Shown: positions 1-6,299, counted from the stretch's first letter. The stretch is 7,265 nucleotides of DNA from Pseudomonadota bacterium (GCA_023391175.1 JAEWBL010000712.1:1-7265), one strand, 5' to 3'. Notes: generated from the sequence alone by a model not told the origin. Made by a program: numbers and translations.

Positions 1-164
1 GCGCGGCGGGCCAGCAGGGCCTTGCGGGTGGGATTGAAGGCGCGGTGCAGGTCGGCGACGAAGGCCAGCGCCTCGGGGGTCAGGATTTCGTCGAAGCGGG
101 GGCCGAGCGCGCCGGTGATTTCGATACCCGCGGCCGGGGCAGTCTTCAGGGCAGGGGACGACAT
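1..164 (-). CDS. aceB: Malate synthase A, N-terminal part (cut by the window edge)
   Basis: Malate synthase condenses glyoxylate with acetyl-CoA to give malate and CoA in the cytoplasm (glyoxylate cycle and glycolate assimilation). Only the first 54 codons are visible. The family match rests on the N-terminal segment typical of the A-type enzyme: an ITG-x-L/V segment at residues 16-20, then [20 protein letters not shown] at about residues 26-45, followed by a basic KALLARR stretch. The catalytic residues lie outside the window. The ATG at 164-162 is chosen because a strong Shine-Dalgarno GAGGAG (180-175 on the minus strand) lies 10 bases upstream. The gene follows thiE on the same strand after 98 bases, with glcDEF further upstream, which fits a role in using the glyoxylate made by glycolate oxidase. 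Identification from so short a fragment is good but not absolute; malate synthase G starts differently. Confidence 0.85.
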   Translation of the reverse strand, partial: MSSPALKTAPAAGIEITGALGPRFDEILTPEALAFVADLHRAFNPTRKALLARR

Positions 165-226
165 GATGTCGGGTCTCCTCGTGTGAAGCCTGAAGCGCGT
201 GGCGTCGCCGCAGGCGGGAACCGTCC

Positions 227-245
227 CGGGGCCGTGGCAGCCCCG
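227..245 (-). other. GC stem-loop between thiE and aceB
   Basis: A perfect 6-bp inverted repeat (CGGGGC / GCCCCG) with a 7-base loop lies 17 bases past the thiE stop codon. No T-run follows on the minus strand, so it does not meet the usual criterion for an intrinsic terminator. It could be a weak or Rho-assisted terminator, a 3' stabilising hairpin for thiE mRNA, or chance in GC-rich DNA. I see no convincing promoter for aceB in the rest of this 98-base gap, so aceB may be read through from upstream. Confidence 0.3.
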
Positions 246-262
246 AAGCGGGATGGGAAGCG

Positions 263-898
263 TCAGCGCGCGGCCGTGACGGCCGAAAGAAGCGCGCGCG
301 CAGCAAGTTCGGGATCGGGGGCGGCGCAGATGGCGGACACCACCGCCACCCCGTCCGCTCCGGCGCGGATGACCTCGGCGGCGAGCGTGCCGTCGATGCC
401 GCCGATGCCGACGATGGGCAGGCGGGTGAGCGCCCGCACCGCCGTGACGCCGGAGGCGCCGATGGCGGCGCCGGCATCCTTCTTGGTGCCGGTGGCCTTC
501 ACCGGGCCGACGCCGAGATAATCCACGGCGCCGATGTCGGACGCGGCGAATTCTGCCGGATTGCCCACCGACAGGCCGAGGATGCGGTCCGGCCCCAAAA
601 GGGCGCGGGCGTCGGCGGGGGTCATGTCGTCCTGGCCGAGGTGCACGCCATCGGCATCCGCCGCCACCGCCACATCCACCCGGTCGTTGATGATGAGCGG
701 GATGGCGAGCGGAGCCAGAAGCGCCTTCAGCCCGCGGGCCTGCTCCACGAGGGCGCGGCCATGGGCGTCGGGATCGCGGAGTTGCACGATGGTGGCGCCG
801 CCCTTCACCGCTGCCTCGACGGTCGCCAGCAGGCCGCGCTCGGCAACGAGGCGCGGGTCGGTGACGAGATAGAGGGTCTGGTCGAAAGGACGAGGCAT
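263..898 (-). CDS. thiE: Thiamine phosphate synthase
   Basis: ThiE joins hydroxymethylpyrimidine diphosphate and thiazole phosphate to make thiamine phosphate, releasing pyrophosphate, in the cytoplasm. The 211-residue length is normal for this single TIM-barrel enzyme. Recognisable motifs in order are LYLVTD (9-14), VQLRD (38-42), NDRVD (71-75), [11 protein letters not shown] (82-92), [16 protein letters not shown] (126-141), PIVGIGGI (161-168) and [12 protein letters not shown] (179-190). Two positions differ from the textbook Bacillus enzyme: the Lys of VQ-x-REK is Pro43 here, and the loop usually read as G-x-S-x-H is GLSVG (108-112). The ATG at 898-896 fits the family N-terminus, but its ribosome site is weak. 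No TPP riboswitch is visible in the 146 bases upstream. No other thi gene is present; it lies between glcF and aceB on the same strand. ThiE is far more likely than a TenI-like paralogue because the substrate loops are present, but the variations leave some doubt. Confidence 0.92.
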   Translation of the reverse strand: MPRPFDQTLYLVTDPRLVAERGLLATVEAAVKGGATIVQLRDPDAHGRALVEQARGLKALLAPLAIPLIINDRVDVAVAADADGVHLGQDDMTPADARALLGPDRILGLSVGNPAEFAASDIGAVDYLGVGPVKATGTKKDAGAAIGASGVTAVRALTRLPIVGIGGIDGTLAAEVIRAGADGVAVVSAICAAPDPELAARALLSAVTAAR

Positions 899-931
899 CA
901 GGTGCTCATGGGTGCGGGCGTGCTGCGGCGC

Positions 932-961
932 AGCGTAAGCCGCCCCGTTCCCTTAGCTCAA
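932..961 (-). promoter_or_regulatory. Possible thiE promoter
   Basis: On the minus strand TTGAGC (961-956) is followed after 18 bases by TACGCT (937-932). The -35 element matches the sigma-70 consensus at four of six positions and the -10 at only three. It would start transcription about 30 bases before the thiE ATG, immediately downstream of the inverted repeat at 964-980. The match is weak and thiE may instead be transcribed from glcD. Confidence 0.2.
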
Positions 962-963
962 TG

Positions 964-980
964 CGTTTCGGTGCGAAACG
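964..980. promoter_or_regulatory. Inverted repeat CGTTTCG-GTG-CGAAACG (operator-like or hairpin)
   Basis: A perfect 7-bp dyad with a 3-base centre lies in the glcF-thiE gap and touches the -35 of the possible thiE promoter. This size and symmetry suit a dimeric repressor or activator site; as RNA it would fold into a tight hairpin. No T-run follows on the minus strand, so an intrinsic terminator is less likely. No regulator can be named from the sequence. Confidence 0.4.
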
Positions 981-992
981 TCGCATGCGACG
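979..992. promoter_or_regulatory. Perfect 14-bp palindrome CGTCGCATGCGACG
   Basis: This gap-free palindrome shares its first two bases with the preceding inverted repeat, so two dyads are packed into 29 bases (964-992). Being gap-free, it is a better DNA-binding site than RNA hairpin. Function unknown. Confidence 0.35.
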
Positions 993-1023
993 AAGGTCTA
1001 TTGACCGCATCGCACATGGGTCT

Positions 1024-1038
1024 TTGCCGTTTTGGCAA
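1024..1038 (-). terminator. Weak hairpin just after glcF
   Basis: Seven bases past the glcF stop codon the minus strand reads TTGCC-AAAAC-GGCAA, a 5-bp stem with a 5-base loop. No T-run follows, so termination here would be weak or Rho-dependent at best, and read-through into thiE is possible. Confidence 0.2.
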
Positions 1039-1044
1039 CAATCC

Positions 1045-2364
1045 TCAGGCAGCTTTCGCTCGTCCCGCCAAAGCGGCGGGGGCGGGGCCACCGGTCGCCC
1101 AGTCCAGCAGCTCCACCGTGTGGACGATGGGAATGCCGGTGCCGGAGCCGATCTGCGTCATGCAGCCGATGTTGCCGGCGGCGATCACGTCCGGCGCCAG
1201 CGCCTCCAGCGTGGCGACCTTGCGGTCCCTGAGCTGCCCCGCAATGTCGCTCTGGAGCATGTTGTAGGTGCCCGCCGAGCCGCAGCACAGATGCGGATCG
1301 AACGGCTCCACCACCTCGAAGCCGACGCGGCGCAGGAGGTCCATGGGTGGCGTCTTCACCTTCTGTCCGTGCTGGAGCGAGCAGGCGGAGTGATAGGCGA
1401 CGCGCATGCCGCGCGGCGTCTCGGCCTTGGGAAGGTCGAGGGTGGGCAGGAACTCGCTGATGTCCCGCGTGATGGCCGAGACCCGCGCCGCCTTCTCCGC
1501 ATAGGCGGGGTCGAGGCGCAGCATGTAGCCGTAATCCTTGATGGGCGTGCCGCAGCCGGAGGTGGTAACGAGGATGGCGTCGAGCCCCTCGGTCTCCATC
1601 TCCCGGATCCACACGTCCACATTGTTGCGGGCGAAGGCGAGCGCCTCTTCCTCCCGGCCCATGTGATGGACGAGGGCGCCGCAGCAGCCTTCGCCCTTTA
1701 CCCGCACCACGTCCACGCCCTGCCGGGTGAGGAGGCGGATGGCGGCTTCGTCGATGCCCGGGTTCAGCACCGGCTGGGCGCAGCCCTTGAGCAGCGCCAC
1801 CCGCGCCCGGCGGGTGCCTTGGGCAGGATGGACGCCGCCCTTGTCGTCCGCCGCGCGGCCGTGGGGCAGGCCGGGGGCGAGGCGCAGCATGGCGGCGAGC
1901 GGCTTCAGCGCCGGCACCTTGGCGAACAGCCCGGCGAACGGCTTGCCGGCGAGCGCCCCCATGAGGGCGAGGCGGAAGCGGTCGGGATAGGGCAGCACCC
2001 GCGCCAGCACTTCGCGGATCATCCGGTCAGGGGCGGGGCGCGAATAGGTCTTCTCGATATGGACGCGGGCGGTGTCCACGAGGTGCATGTAGTTCACGCC
2101 CGAGGGGCAGGTGGACATGCAGGAGAGGCAGGAGAGGCAGCGGTCGATGTGCTTCACCTCCTCCTGCGTCGCCGGCCGGTCGTTCTCCAGCATGTCCTTG
2201 ATGAGATAGATGCGCCCGCGCGGGCTATCGAGCTCGTCTCCTAGCAGGACGTAGGTCGGGCAGGTGGCGGTGCAGAAGCCGCAATGCACGCACTTGCGCA
2301 GGATGGAATTGGCCGCCTCCACATGCGGATCGGCGAGCTGGGCGAGGGAGAAGTTGGTCTGCAT
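1045..2364 (-). CDS. glcF: Glycolate oxidase iron-sulfur subunit GlcF
   Basis: GlcF is the electron-transfer subunit of the membrane-associated glycolate oxidase GlcDEF, passing electrons from the flavin subunits toward the quinone pool. The 439-residue protein has two [4Fe-4S] ferredoxin motifs near its N-terminus: Cys25, 28, 31, 35 (CVHCGFCTATCP) and Cys76, 79, 82, 86 (CLSCLSCMSTCP). Two cysteine-rich CCG-type domains follow, seen as GCCG at 226-229 with SGCG at 269-272, and LCCGSAGTYN at 359-368 with GCM at 400-402; these resemble the domains of HdrB-like and lactate-oxidation proteins. It is somewhat longer than E. coli GlcF. The start MQTNFS (2364) fits the family; an in-frame TGA at 2373-2371 bars extension beyond two more codons. 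The Shine-Dalgarno is poor, which may mean translational coupling. It follows glcE after 49 bases and is surely in the same operon. All key cysteines are intact. Confidence 0.96.
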   Translation of the reverse strand: MQTNFSLAQLADPHVEAANSILRKCVHCGFCTATCPTYVLLGDELDSPRGRIYLIKDMLENDRPATQEEVKHIDRCLSCLSCMSTCPSGVNYMHLVDTARVHIEKTYSRPAPDRMIREVLARVLPYPDRFRLALMGALAGKPFAGLFAKVPALKPLAAMLRLAPGLPHGRAADDKGGVHPAQGTRRARVALLKGCAQPVLNPGIDEAAIRLLTRQGVDVVRVKGEGCCGALVHHMGREEEALAFARNNVDVWIREMETEGLDAILVTTSGCGTPIKDYGYMLRLDPAYAEKAARVSAITRDISEFLPTLDLPKAETPRGMRVAYHSACSLQHGQKVKTPPMDLLRRVGFEVVEPFDPHLCCGSAGTYNMLQSDIAGQLRDRKVATLEALAPDVIAAGNIGCMTQIGSGTGIPIVHTVELLDWATGGPAPAALAGRAKAA

Positions 2365-2370
2365 GGGCGC

Positions 2371-2412
2371 TCAGCCGTGACGGAGGAACGAGGGGACGGG
2401 GGTGCGGGCCAT
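2371..2412 (-). other. 13-codon reading frame between glcE and glcF, in phase with glcF
   Basis: An ATG at 2412-2410, one base after the glcE TGA, opens a frame reading MARTPVPSFLRHG and ends at TGA 2373-2371, six bases before the glcF ATG. It fills nearly the whole intercistronic gap. Its only apparent job could be to carry ribosomes from glcE to the poorly primed glcF start. It is short enough to be chance in GC-rich DNA. Confidence 0.15.
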
Positions 2413-2413
2413 C

Positions 2414-3625
2414 TCACATCCCCGCATGCATGCGGCCGGGGTTGAGCACCAGGCCGGGGTCGAAGCTCTCCTTCACCCTTTTGGTCAGCGCCGCCAGCGC
2501 CCCGTCGAGGGGCTGGAACACCGCCGTGCGGGCACGCTCGGCCGCGCTGGCGCGGATGAGGGTGGCGTGGCCGCCGAACGGCGCAAGCGCCCCGCGCACC
2601 GTGTCTGCGTGGGAGGCTTCGCCCGGCAGGCAGAGCCAGATGAGGCCGCCGGCCCAGTCGCAATAGGCCTCGCCGCCGAGGTCGGCGGCCAGCTTCGCCG
2701 CCAGCTCCGGCCCCGCCTTGGGCTGGGTGGAGAGGCGCCACACCGCCCGCTCGCCCGAGCCGGCGAAGGGGATCACGTCGCGCACCGCCTGCCACAGGGG
2801 GCGGGAGGTCTCGGTTTCCAGCACCTCGGCCGGGCCGATGCCGGCCAGCACCTTCAAGAGCATGGCGCGCCGCGCGGAGACGGAGGGCGCGACGCCCTCC
2901 ATGCGCAGCGCGACCAGCGCCGGCGACCCGGAAAGGCCGGGCAGACGTCCCGCCACGCCCTCGGGCAGGAAGGCGGCGCCGGACACCTCGCAGGAGGAGC
3001 CCATGGCGGCCGACAGCGCCGCCGCCGCCTCGCCGGGAGAGCCGACGCGCGCGATCACCGTCTCCTCCATGGGCGGGCGCGGCAGCACCTTGAGCGTGAT
3101 CTCGGTGGCCACGCAAAGCGTGCCGAAGGCGCCGGCCATCAGGCGGGGCAGATCGTAGCCGGTGACGTTCTTCACCACCCGCCCGCCGGACTTGAACGGC
3201 TCGCCCCGCCCCGACACGCCCTTGAGGCCAAGGGCATGGTCGCGCACCGCGCCGTGGCTGATGCGGCGGGGGCCGGCGAAATTCACCGCGAACATGCCGC
3301 CGATCGTGCCCCGCCCGGCGGTGCCGCCGAGCAGCGGCCCGGTGTCCATGGGCTCGAAGGCGAGCATCTGCCCGCGCGCCGCCACCATCTCCTCGATGTC
3401 GGAGCGGGGCGTGCCGGCGCGGGCGGAGAGCACCAGCTCCTCCGGCTCGTAGAGGGTGACGCCGGACAAAGCGGAAAGGTCGAGGGTGAGGTCGGTCTGG
3501 CTCGGCCGGCCGAGGGCCTGCTGCGAGCCGTGGCCGCGCACCTCCAGCGTCTTGCCGGCGCCGAGGGCGGTGCGGACCGCCTCCGCGACCTCCTGCTCGT
3601 CGCGCGCTGCGATGATGTCGCTCAT
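2414..3625 (-). CDS. glcE: Glycolate oxidase FAD-binding subunit GlcE
   Basis: GlcE is the second flavin-type subunit of glycolate oxidase and works with GlcD and GlcF to oxidise glycolate to glyoxylate. The 403 residues carry a PCMH-type FAD-binding fold: VRGHGSQQALGR at 29-40, GGTAGRGTIGGMFAVNFAGP at 100-119, and FKSGGRVVKNVTGYD at 144-158. The FAD-oxidase C-terminal half ends in the family signature FDPGLVLNPGRM close to the terminus. It lacks the large catalytic C-terminal domain motifs of GlcD (HAGDGN and GEHGVG), as expected for GlcE. The ATG at 3625 (MSDIIAARDEQEVAEAV) matches the usual start of the fold; the frame stays open further upstream into glcD, but that part shows no family similarity. 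The ribosome site is weak. It starts 32 bases after the glcD stop and ends 49 bases before glcF. Length is typical of the alphaproteobacterial form and longer than the E. coli protein. Confidence 0.95.
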   Translation of the reverse strand: MSDIIAARDEQEVAEAVRTALGAGKTLEVRGHGSQQALGRPSQTDLTLDLSALSGVTLYEPEELVLSARAGTPRSDIEEMVAARGQMLAFEPMDTGPLLGGTAGRGTIGGMFAVNFAGPRRISHGAVRDHALGLKGVSGRGEPFKSGGRVVKNVTGYDLPRLMAGAFGTLCVATEITLKVLPRPPMEETVIARVGSPGEAAAALSAAMGSSCEVSGAAFLPEGVAGRLPGLSGSPALVALRMEGVAPSVSARRAMLLKVLAGIGPAEVLETETSRPLWQAVRDVIPFAGSGERAVWRLSTQPKAGPELAAKLAADLGGEAYCDWAGGLIWLCLPGEASHADTVRGALAPFGGHATLIRASAAERARTAVFQPLDGALAALTKRVKESFDPGLVLNPGRMHAGM

Positions 3626-3657
3626 GATCTGGGTCTCGAATAAGGGGAGGCGCGCGC

Positions 3658-5166
3658 TCAGAAGCGCGGCAGGTCCGGGAAGGGCAGCGCGCCGCCCGAC
3701 ACATGCATGCGGCCCATCTCGGCGCAGCGGTGCAGGGTCGGGAACACCTTGCCGGGGTTGAGCAGGCTCTTGTCGTCGAAGGCGCATTTCAGCCGCAGCT
3801 GCTGGGCGAGATCGACCTCGTTGAACATGGTCGGCATGAGGTCGCGCTTCTCCACGCCCACGCCATGCTCGCCGGTGAGCACGCCGCCCACCTCCACGCA
3901 CAGCCGCAGGATGTCGGCGCCGAAGCTTTCCGCCGCGTGGAGCTGTCCCGGCGCGTTCGCGTCATAGAGGATGAGCGGGTGGAGGTTGCCGTCGCCCGCA
4001 TGGAACACGTTGGCGACGCGCAGATCGTATTGCGCGGAGAGTTCGCGCATCCGCGAGAGCACATAGGGCAACTGGCGGCGCGGAATGGTGCCGTCCATGC
4101 ACAGATAATCGGGCGAGAGGCGCCCCACCGCCGGGAAGGCGGCCTTGCGCCCGGCCCAGAAGCCGAGGCGCTCCGCCTCGCTGGTGGAGACGCGCAGGGT
4201 GACCGAATTGCAGCCTTGCGCGATGCGCGTCACCTCTTCCAGAAGGTGGGCGCATTCCGCCTCCGGCCCGTCCAGCTCGACGATGAGAAGGGCTTCCACA
4301 TCCAGCGGATAGCCCACGTTCACGAAGGCCTCGGCGGCGGCGATGGCGTCGCGGTCCATCATCTCGATGGCGGCCGGGATGATGCCGCCGCCGATGATCC
4401 GCGCCACGCACTCGCCGGCATCCTCGGAGGTGGGAAAGCCCACCAGCACCGCGCGGGCGGTGTCCGGCTTCTTGAGAAGGCGCACCGTGACTTCCGTCAC
4501 CACCCCCAGCAGCCCCTCCGAACCGATGATGACGGAGAGGAGATCGAGCCCGCCGGCATCGAGATGCTTGCCGCCGAGGCGCACGATCTCGCCGGTGATG
4601 AGCACCATCTCGACGCCCAGCACGTTGTTGGTGGTGAGCCCGTATTTGAGGCAATGCACGCCGCCGGAATTCTCGCCCACATTGCCGCCGATGGAGCAGG
4701 CGATCTGCGAGGAGGGATCGGGGGCGTAATAGAAGCCGAGGTGGTCCACCGCCTTGGAGATGCCGAGGTTGGTGACCCCCGGCTGTACGACGGCGGCGCG
4801 GTTGGCGGTGTCGATGTCGAGGATGCGGTTGAACTTGCCCATGCCCAGCAGCACCGCATCCTGAAGCGGCAGCGAGCCGCCCGAGAGCGAGGTGCCCGAG
4901 CCGCGCGGCACCACGCGAATCTCGTTCTCGTAACAGTATTTCAGGACCGCAGCGACTTGCTCGGTGGTCGACGGCAGCACCACCACGAGGGGCAATTGGC
5001 GATAGGCGGTGACCGCGTCGGATTCGTAGGGCCGCATCTCCCGTTCATGGGAAATGACGCCCTCGCCGGGCACGATGGCCCGGAGCGCGGCGATGATCTC
5101 CTCCCGTCGGGCGAGCACCCGAGCATCCGCTTCCGGCAGCCTGAGGCCCGGAGTGGTTCCCGTCAT
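3658..5166 (-). CDS. glcD: Glycolate oxidase catalytic flavoprotein subunit GlcD
   Basis: GlcD is the FAD-containing catalytic subunit that oxidises glycolate (and often D-lactate) to the 2-oxo acid at the cytoplasmic membrane. Its 502 residues are full length for the family. The FAD-binding PCMH domain shows VPRGSGTSLSGG (86-97), APDPSSQIACSIGGNVGENS (148-167) with GGVHCLKYG (168-176), and IIGSEGLLGVVTEVTVRLL (213-231). The FAD-oxidase C-terminal domain shows HAGDGNLHP (389-397), GEHGVGVEK (432-440) and LLNPGKVFP (468-476). The ATG at 5166 (MTGTTPGLRL) is chosen because a usable AAGGGA site lies about 8 bases upstream and homologues begin here. The frame stays open for another 506 codons, but that is the antisense of the neighbouring regulator. 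It is the first gene of glcDEF and is divergent from a LysR-type gene. A related D-lactate dehydrogenase is the main alternative, but the adjacent glcE and glcF argue for glycolate. Confidence 0.96.
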   Translation of the reverse strand: MTGTTPGLRLPEADARVLARREEIIAALRAIVPGEGVISHEREMRPYESDAVTAYRQLPLVVVLPSTTEQVAAVLKYCYENEIRVVPRGSGTSLSGGSLPLQDAVLLGMGKFNRILDIDTANRAAVVQPGVTNLGISKAVDHLGFYYAPDPSSQIACSIGGNVGENSGGVHCLKYGLTTNNVLGVEMVLITGEIVRLGGKHLDAGGLDLLSVIIGSEGLLGVVTEVTVRLLKKPDTARAVLVGFPTSEDAGECVARIIGGGIIPAAIEMMDRDAIAAAEAFVNVGYPLDVEALLIVELDGPEAECAHLLEEVTRIAQGCNSVTLRVSTSEAERLGFWAGRKAAFPAVGRLSPDYLCMDGTIPRRQLPYVLSRMRELSAQYDLRVANVFHAGDGNLHPLILYDANAPGQLHAAESFGADILRLCVEVGGVLTGEHGVGVEKRDLMPTMFNEVDLAQQLRLKCAFDDKSLLNPGKVFPTLHRCAEMGRMHVSGGALPFPDLPRF

Positions 5167-5178
5167 GTCGGCGTCCCT

Positions 5179-5208
5179 TTGAGCCGTTCTTGTTGGAGGA
5201 ACTATAAT
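5179..5208 (+). promoter_or_regulatory. Predicted sigma-70 promoter of the LysR-type gene
   Basis: TTGAGC (5179-5184) and a perfect TATAAT (5203-5208) are separated by 18 bases. Transcription would start near 5215, leaving a leader of about 105 bases before the ATG at 5320. The promoter lies almost against the glcD start codon (5166), so it overlaps the glcD leader and promoter region. Confidence 0.5.
5201..5206 (-). promoter_or_regulatory. Possible glcD -10 element
   Basis: On the minus strand TATAGT (5206-5201) matches the sigma-70 -10 at five of six positions and would start transcription roughly 30 bases before the glcD ATG. There is no good -35 at the right distance (only GTTTTT or CGTTTT), as expected if the promoter needs an activator. 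It shares bases with the TATAAT of the opposing promoter. Confidence 0.3.
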
Positions 5209-5217
5209 CGGTTCATT

Positions 5218-5246
5218 AGGGAAAAAACGTCGCCCATTCTTTCCCT
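5218..5246. promoter_or_regulatory. Inverted repeat AGGGAAA-N15-TTTCCCT in the divergent region
   Basis: A perfect 7-bp inverted repeat with a 15-base spacer lies between the shared -10 region and the regulator gene. Its half-sites are 22 bases apart centre to centre, about two helical turns, which suits a dimeric or tetrameric regulator. It is a candidate operator for the adjacent LysR-type protein. Confidence 0.3.
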
Positions 5247-5257
5247 GACGGATAAAG
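5239..5257. promoter_or_regulatory. Candidate LysR-type box CTTT-N11-AAAG
   Basis: This site fits the general T-N11-A rule for LysR-family binding sites with 4-bp dyad arms. It sits about 50 bases upstream of the predicted glcD transcription start and overlaps the right arm of the AGGGAAA/TTTCCCT repeat. T-N11-A is a loose rule and often occurs by chance. Confidence 0.3.
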
Positions 5258-5281
5258 TCGGCGGCTGAAGAGAAAACAATC

Positions 5282-5302
5282 GGCCGGTCCGATTCCCCGG
5301 CC
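5282..5302 (+). other. Leader stem-loop next to the regulator's ribosome site
   Basis: GGCCGG (5282-5287) and CCGGCC (5297-5302) can pair across a 9-base loop in the regulator's leader RNA. The stem ends directly before the strong ribosome site AGGAGGAG (5303-5310). It could affect translation initiation or could be chance in GC-rich sequence. Confidence 0.25.
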
Positions 5303-5319
5303 AGGAGGAGCGTCGATCG

Positions 5320-6267
5320 ATGATCGGCAATCTGGGCGACCTTGAAATCTTCGCGCGCATCGTCACCGCCGGCAGCCTCTCCGCCGCCGGGCGGGAGATG
5401 GGGCTGTCCCCGCCGGTGGTGTCGAAGCGAGTGCAGCGGCTGGAGGAGCGGCTCGGCGCGCGCCTGTTCCAGCGCACCACCCGCAAGGTGGCCCTCACCG
5501 AGGCGGGGCAGGGCTTCTACGAACGCGTTGTCACCATCCTCGCCTCCATCGAGGAGGCGGAGAGCCAGCTCGCCCGCAAGTCCACCGAGGCGCGCGGCCT
5601 CCTGCGGGTGTCGGCGCCCACCTCCTTCGGCCGGCTGCACATCGCGCCGAACCTCCTGCCGCTGATGGAGGCGAACCCCGACCTCACCATCGACCTCGAA
5701 CTGTCGGATTCGTTCGTGGACATCGTGGGCGAGGGCTTCGACGTGGCAGTGCGCATCGCAGACCTCGACGATTCCAGCCTCGTCGCCCGCCGCCTCGCGC
5801 CGGTCCATCGGGTGCTGTGCGCGACGCCGGAGTATCTCGCCCGCGCCGGCGAGCCCAAGCACATTTCCGAACTCGCCTCCCACATCCTCATCGCCACCCA
5901 CGGGCAGGACCCGTGGAAGCTGGAGGGGCCGGACGGGCCGGTGACGTTGCGCGTGCATTCCCAGCTGCGGACCAATTCCAACGAGGTGGTGCGCGAGGCG
6001 GTGCTCGCCTCGGTGGGCATCGCGCTGCGCTCCACCTGGGACGTGGGGCCGGAACTGCGCTCCGGCGCGCTGAAGGTGGTGCTGCCGCGCTGGCGCGCCT
6101 CCCACCGGGTGGGCCTGTTCGCGGTCTACCCCTCCCGCCGCTTCCTGCCGCAGAAGGTGCGCGTCTTCATCGATCACCTTGCCGCCCTCTACGGCCAGGG
6201 CCACGGCGGCATCCCGCCCTGGGACGAAGGCCTCTCGCGCCTGTTCGAGCCGGAGCCGACAGGCTGA
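5320..6267 (+). CDS. LysR-family transcriptional regulator, divergent from glcDEF
   Basis: This 315-residue protein has the standard LysR layout. An N-terminal winged helix-turn-helix covers about residues 5-65 (FARIVTAGSLSAAGREMGLS, then VVSKRVQRLEERLGARLFQR, then TRKVALTEAGQGFYERV). A linker helix runs to about 90, and a periplasmic-binding-like effector domain begins at RGLLRVSAPTSFGRLHIAPN and runs to about 295. The style (FxRVV-type start, RVSAPTSFGR, FDVAVRI, VLCATPEYL) is that of the CrgA/DmlR-like subgroup. The ATG at 5320 is well supported by AGGAGGAG 9 bases upstream. The C-terminal 20 residues or so (GIPPWDEGLSRLFEPEPTG) extend past the usual end. Divergence from glcD with overlapping promoters suggests that it regulates glcDEF and itself, probably in response to a small carboxylate such as glycolate or glyoxylate; this is inference. 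It could instead control the downstream azlCD genes. Confidence 0.93.
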   Translation: MIGNLGDLEIFARIVTAGSLSAAGREMGLSPPVVSKRVQRLEERLGARLFQRTTRKVALTEAGQGFYERVVTILASIEEAESQLARKSTEARGLLRVSAPTSFGRLHIAPNLLPLMEANPDLTIDLELSDSFVDIVGEGFDVAVRIADLDDSSLVARRLAPVHRVLCATPEYLARAGEPKHISELASHILIATHGQDPWKLEGPDGPVTLRVHSQLRTNSNEVVREAVLASVGIALRSTWDVGPELRSGALKVVLPRWRASHRVGLFAVYPSRRFLPQKVRVFIDHLAALYGQGHGGIPPWDEGLSRLFEPEPTG

Positions 6268-6299
6268 GGGGAAGGGCGCACCAAAAAGGGGAAATCGGG

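Noticed and set aside
896..909. Upstream ATG at 909-907 before thiE
   Set aside because: It is out of frame and meets TGA after three codons, overlapping the thiE ATG region; too short to support as a gene and probably chance.
899..1044. TPP riboswitch upstream of thiE
   Set aside because: Neither the CUGAGA element nor the ACCCUUUGAACCUGAUCUGG-like core can be found on the minus strand; only the unrelated palindromes are present.
2119..2140. Tandem repeat of GGAGAGGCA-like units
   Set aside because: It is the coding sequence of the CLSCLSC cysteine motif in GlcF, so the repetition comes from the protein.
961..2244. Plus-strand frame (about 430 codons) opposite glcF
   Set aside because: Antisense shadow; the minus strand encodes GlcF with all its iron-sulfur cysteines.
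2402..3643. Plus-strand frame (about 410 codons) opposite glcE
   Set aside because: Antisense shadow with no domain; glcE is clearly coding on the minus strand.
3703..5268. Long plus-strand frame (about 520 codons) opposite glcD
   Set aside because: Its His/Ala/Gly/Arg-rich composition is typical of the complement of a GC-rich gene, with no recognisable domain; glcD on the other strand is certain.
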